DNA of 64,000 nucleotides from JAVJST01 sp040219295. GTDB taxonomy: Bacteria > Pseudomonadota > Alphaproteobacteria > Rhodospirillales > Casp-alpha2. The translations under genes were made by a program, and so were the position numbers. The notes below the pieces were generated by a model. It was not told the origin of the DNA, searched no databases, and was given only the letters and a program-made list of their open reading frames with translations. The stretch covers positions 248,001 to 312,000 of the forward strand of contig JAVJST010000001.1 in the NCBI GenBank assembly GCA_040219295.1, written 5' to 3'. Each line of letters begins with the position of its first letter. The stretch's first letter is position 1. Of this stretch, positions 61,644-64,000 are shown piece after piece.

Positions 61644-62672
61644 TCAATCCGCGAAGTGACGGTACCCGTGCGGACCGTCGATGTGGACGATAGCGCCGGA
61701 TGCGTCGCGGACCACCACCAGATCATCGGCAATCTCACCTCCCTTCGCCACCAGTCGGCCGATACGGGAAACCGGAAAGTCGAGACTTTGCGCATCGGCT
61801 TCGATCGCGGCTCGGTCGGCCGTGGCAGCCGTGAACACGACCTCGTAGTCGTCCCCGCCGGTCACAAGTCTTCGCCACAGGGATCTTCCGCCCATTCCCG
61901 GCTGCTCCAGCAATCGTCGCGCCGCCGGCGACACGGGAACCTGGTCCTGATCGACCATCGCGGCGACGGCTGAGGCGGCTGCCAGGTGCCCGATGTCCGA
62001 AAGCAGCCCGTCGGACACGTCGATTGCCGACGTAGCATGCCGCTGCAGCAGACCGACCACGCCGATCCGTGCGACCGGCGAGACGAACCGCGCAGTCAGG
62101 GATTCGCCGTCGGGCGCGGCGGCCGGTTTGAGCCGGCTCTCGAGGATGTCGAGGCCCAACGCCGCGTCGCCGATGGTGCCGGTGACCCAGAGATCGTCGC
62201 CTTCGCGTCCGGTACTGCGCAGAATGGCCCGGCCCTGGGGAACCTGCCCGATCGCCGTGATCGTCAGGCTCGGACCGCCATGCATCGACGTCGTATCTCC
62301 GCCCAACAAGCCGATGCCGTATCGCTCCTGCTCCGCCGCCAGGCGGTTTGCGAAGGCCTCATACCACTCGATCGACAGGCCGGCAGGCGCCGCGATGGCG
62401 AGCGTGTAGCCGACCGGCATGGCTCCCATCGCTGCCAGGTCCGAAACATTGGCCGCCAGTGCGCGGGCAGCCACGGTTTCCGGCGGATCGTCGTCGCGAA
62501 AATGGATTCCGGCGCTCAATGTGTCCGTCGTAACGACCAGGTCGTGGCCCATTTCGGGGCTGATGACGGCGGCATCGTCGATCAAACCCTTGGCGAACGG
62601 CTGGCCCGCCGCCAACGGCGCAAAAACTCGGGCGATAAGTTCGAACTCTTCGATCCTGCCCTCGCTGCTCAT
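61644..62672 (-). CDS. thiL: Thiamine-monophosphate kinase
   Basis: 342-aa ThiL, which phosphorylates thiamine monophosphate to the active diphosphate. Metal and ATP motifs: GLIDDAAVIS, TTDTLSAGIHF, GLLGGDTTSMHGGPSLTITAIG, AIDVSDGLLSDIGHLAA and TGGDDYEVVFTA. Length is normal. It follows nusB by 23 bp in the order ribBA-ribH-nusB-thiL, usual in alphaproteobacteria. Confidence 0.95.
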   Translation of the reverse strand: MSSEGRIEEFELIARVFAPLAAGQPFAKGLIDDAAVISPEMGHDLVVTTDTLSAGIHFRDDDPPETVAARALAANVSDLAAMGAMPVGYTLAIAAPAGLSIEWYEAFANRLAAEQERYGIGLLGGDTTSMHGGPSLTITAIGQVPQGRAILRSTGREGDDLWVTGTIGDAALGLDILESRLKPAAAPDGESLTARFVSPVARIGVVGLLQRHATSAIDVSDGLLSDIGHLAAASAVAAMVDQDQVPVSPAARRLLEQPGMGGRSLWRRLVTGGDDYEVVFTAATADRAAIEADAQSLDFPVSRIGRLVAKGGEIADDLVVVRDASGAIVHIDGPHGYRHFAD

Positions 62673-62695
62673 GTGCGGGATCCGGCTCCTACGGG

Positions 62696-63175
62696 TCAGG
62701 TCTGTGGAAACTCGGCGGCGCGAATATCGTGTGCGAGTGTGTCCAGCACGCCGTTGATCAATTTGACCTGGGTTCCCTCGAAAAAATCACGGGCCAGCTC
62801 GATGTATTCGCTAATCACGACCTTGACCGGGACATCGATACGGTTGACCAGCTCGTAGGTGCCGACGCGGAGGATGGCTCGAACCAGCGGTTCGAGGCGT
62901 TCGTAGCTCTCGGGCTTGGTCAGGGCGCCACGGATCTTGTCGTCGATGACGGCCAATTCGCGAACCGTGCCTTCCATCAGATCGGCGAAGAACGCCTCGT
63001 CGAGTGTGTCGGTGTCGCTCGTGATGTCGGCAAGACTGTCTGCCGTTGCCGCCTGGTTCCACCGTTTTGACATGAACGCGGCTGCCACCTCGCCGGCATC
63101 ACCGCCGACGAGGTCGAGTTCATAGTGTGCCTGCACGGCAGCCAGCCTGGACGAAGTCCGCAAAGCCAGTGACAT
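62696..63175 (-). CDS. nusB: Transcription antitermination factor NusB
   Basis: 159-aa NusB, which binds boxA RNA with NusE for rRNA antitermination. All-helical, with RTSSRLAAVQAHYELDL at the start, AILRVGTYELVNRIDVPVKVVISEYIELARDFFEGTQVKLINGVLDTLAHDIR towards the end, matching the family. An AT-rich 38-bp gap separates it from ribH, and the RBS is weak. Confidence 0.94.
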   Translation of the reverse strand: MSLALRTSSRLAAVQAHYELDLVGGDAGEVAAAFMSKRWNQAATADSLADITSDTDTLDEAFFADLMEGTVRELAVIDDKIRGALTKPESYERLEPLVRAILRVGTYELVNRIDVPVKVVISEYIELARDFFEGTQVKLINGVLDTLAHDIRAAEFPQT

Positions 63176-63213
63176 TAGATTAAAAATCTTTCTTAAATTA
63201 TTGATTGTAGTGC

Positions 63214-63654
63214 TTAATTTGTCTCGTACATGGCGGTCAACGCAATCATCCGCATACAGGCGGTGGCAGCCTCGGCGCCCTTGTTCTTCTGCGCCGGGTC
63301 GGCGCGGACGACAGCTTGTTCACGGTTCTCCACGGTGAGAACGCCGAAACCCATCGGAACGCCGGCGAGAGTGAGGTCCATCAGCGCGCGGCTGGCCTCG
63401 CGGCAGATATGGTCGTAATGGTCGGTTTCGCCGCGGATGACGCATCCCAGCGTGATGGCGCCGACGAAGCCTTCGTCGCTATCCATGGCCAACGCAACGG
63501 CCGCGGGAATCTCGAAAACGCCCGGGACCTCGATTCGTTCGTACTCGTAGCCGGCTTTGTCCAGTTCGGCGATGACCCCGGCCGCGAGGTTGTCGGCGAT
63601 ATCCTGATAGTACCGCGCCTCGACGATCGCGATCCGTGGTTTGTCGTCGCTCAT
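63214..63654 (-). CDS. ribH: 6,7-dimethyl-8-ribityllumazine synthase
   Basis: 146-aa lumazine synthase, penultimate step of riboflavin synthesis. Features: AIVEARYYQDIADNLAAG, RIEVPGVFEIPAAVALAM, GCVIRGETDHYDHICREASRALMDL with the catalytic His, and VPMGFGVLTVENREQAVVRADP. ATG 63654 gives the usual length; the frame is open further upstream into the ribBA end. It follows ribBA by 25 bp. Confidence 0.95.
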   Translation of the reverse strand: MSDDKPRIAIVEARYYQDIADNLAAGVIAELDKAGYEYERIEVPGVFEIPAAVALAMDSDEGFVGAITLGCVIRGETDHYDHICREASRALMDLTLAGVPMGFGVLTVENREQAVVRADPAQKNKGAEAATACMRMIALTAMYETN

Positions 63655-63679
63655 GACGGAGTATCCTTGTGTTCGATGT

Positions 63680-64000
63680 TCAGGTGGCGGCCGGATCCGG
63701 TTCGATGGGCTGATGGCCGGCGACGTGCAGGCCATAGCCTTCCAACCCGACGATGTTCCTTTGAGTGTTTGACAGCAGCACCATCTCGCGTACGCCGAGA
63801 TCGAGCAGAATCTGCGCGCCGACGCCGTAGTCGCGCAGTTCCGCGCCCGTCGCGTTCATGTCGCCGATTTTCTTGCGAACCCGTTCCGAAAGGCTGGTTT
63901 TGCGGGGTTCGCGGATCAGCACTACGACGCCGCGGCCCGCCTCACCAATGAGCTGCATGGCACGGTGCAATTGATACGCCTTGCCGGAGTCCCGGTCGCC
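63680..64000 (-). CDS. ribBA: RibBA C-terminal fragment (GTP cyclohydrolase II-like domain)
   Basis: C-terminal ~106 codons of the bifunctional 3,4-dihydroxy-2-butanone-4-phosphate synthase/GTP cyclohydrolase II-like protein; the rest lies beyond the right edge. Visible: GDRDSGKAYQLHRAMQLIGEAGRGVVVLIREPRK, then ELRDYGVGAQILLDLGVREMVLLSNTQRNIVGLEGYGL, the family's end pattern. In some alphaproteobacteria the cyclohydrolase half is inactive; the zinc cysteines that would tell are outside the window. Confidence 0.9.
   Translation of the reverse strand, partial: GDRDSGKAYQLHRAMQLIGEAGRGVVVLIREPRKTSLSERVRKKIGDMNATGAELRDYGVGAQILLDLGVREMVLLSNTQRNIVGLEGYGLHVAGHQPIEPDPAAT

Overview
The window looks like the chromosome of a high-GC alphaproteobacterium, most likely a Rhodospirillales-like lineage (inference). 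The grounds are several gene orders and families typical of that class: nifR3-ntrB-ntrC-ntrY-ntrX followed further on by hfq-hflX; rpmF-plsX-fabH-ihfA-merR with a tRNA-Pro; accB-accC near aat; an NDUFA12-type complex I subunit; a CBP3-type ubiquinol-cytochrome c chaperone; a B12-dependent ribonucleotide reductase; a class I PHA synthase; and a K+-independent-type H+-pyrophosphatase. Almost everything is housekeeping. I see no prophage, insertion sequence, CRISPR array or plasmid-type region.

Layout: 0-7 kb is a minus-strand run (argS partial, dgt, recJ, a GlpX-family gene, hom, an OmpA-like lipoprotein). 7-16.4 kb holds phaC, a divergent MocR regulator/flavin split-barrel pair, meaB, a gamma-carbonic-anhydrase-like protein, two small hydrolases and a DEAD-box helicase. 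16.8-25 kb holds a thiS-thiG fusion, aroQ-accB-accC, a sulfotransferase lying before aat, and a minus-strand cluster with NDUFA12, two MlaD-like genes, a methyltransferase and DUF2155. 25.4-31.7 kb has nrdJ, a response regulator fused to a metallo-beta-lactamase domain, a dCMP-deaminase-like gene and ridA. 31.7-43.9 kb is the long nitrogen/stress regulatory run from nifR3 to hflX. 44-47 kb has a CcsA-like protein, ispDF and two small genes. 47-52.7 kb has a 759-bp non-coding interval with strong RNA structure, then a two-component sodium:solute symporter, a small membrane protein, a membrane-anchored exonuclease and a CBS-DUF294 protein. 52.8-64 kb holds tRNA-Pro, ihfA, fatty-acid and phospholipid initiation genes, bamE, hppA, thiL, nusB, ribH and the end of ribBA.

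The most unusual points I could read directly are: a syntenic GlpX-family fructose-bisphosphatase that has lost several signature acidic residues in three catalytic motifs; the receiver-MBL fusion with a perfect hairpin in its leader; a structured, terminator-ended non-coding stretch at 47.1-47.28 kb; an EF-hand-like loop inside the symporter; the symporter/exonuclease/CBS-nucleotidyltransferase neighbourhood; and a sulfotransferase between accC and aat. Nothing here is clearly a wholly new defence or mobile system. Family assignments come from motif recognition without database searches, and start sites were chosen by ribosome-binding site, overlap and family N-terminus.
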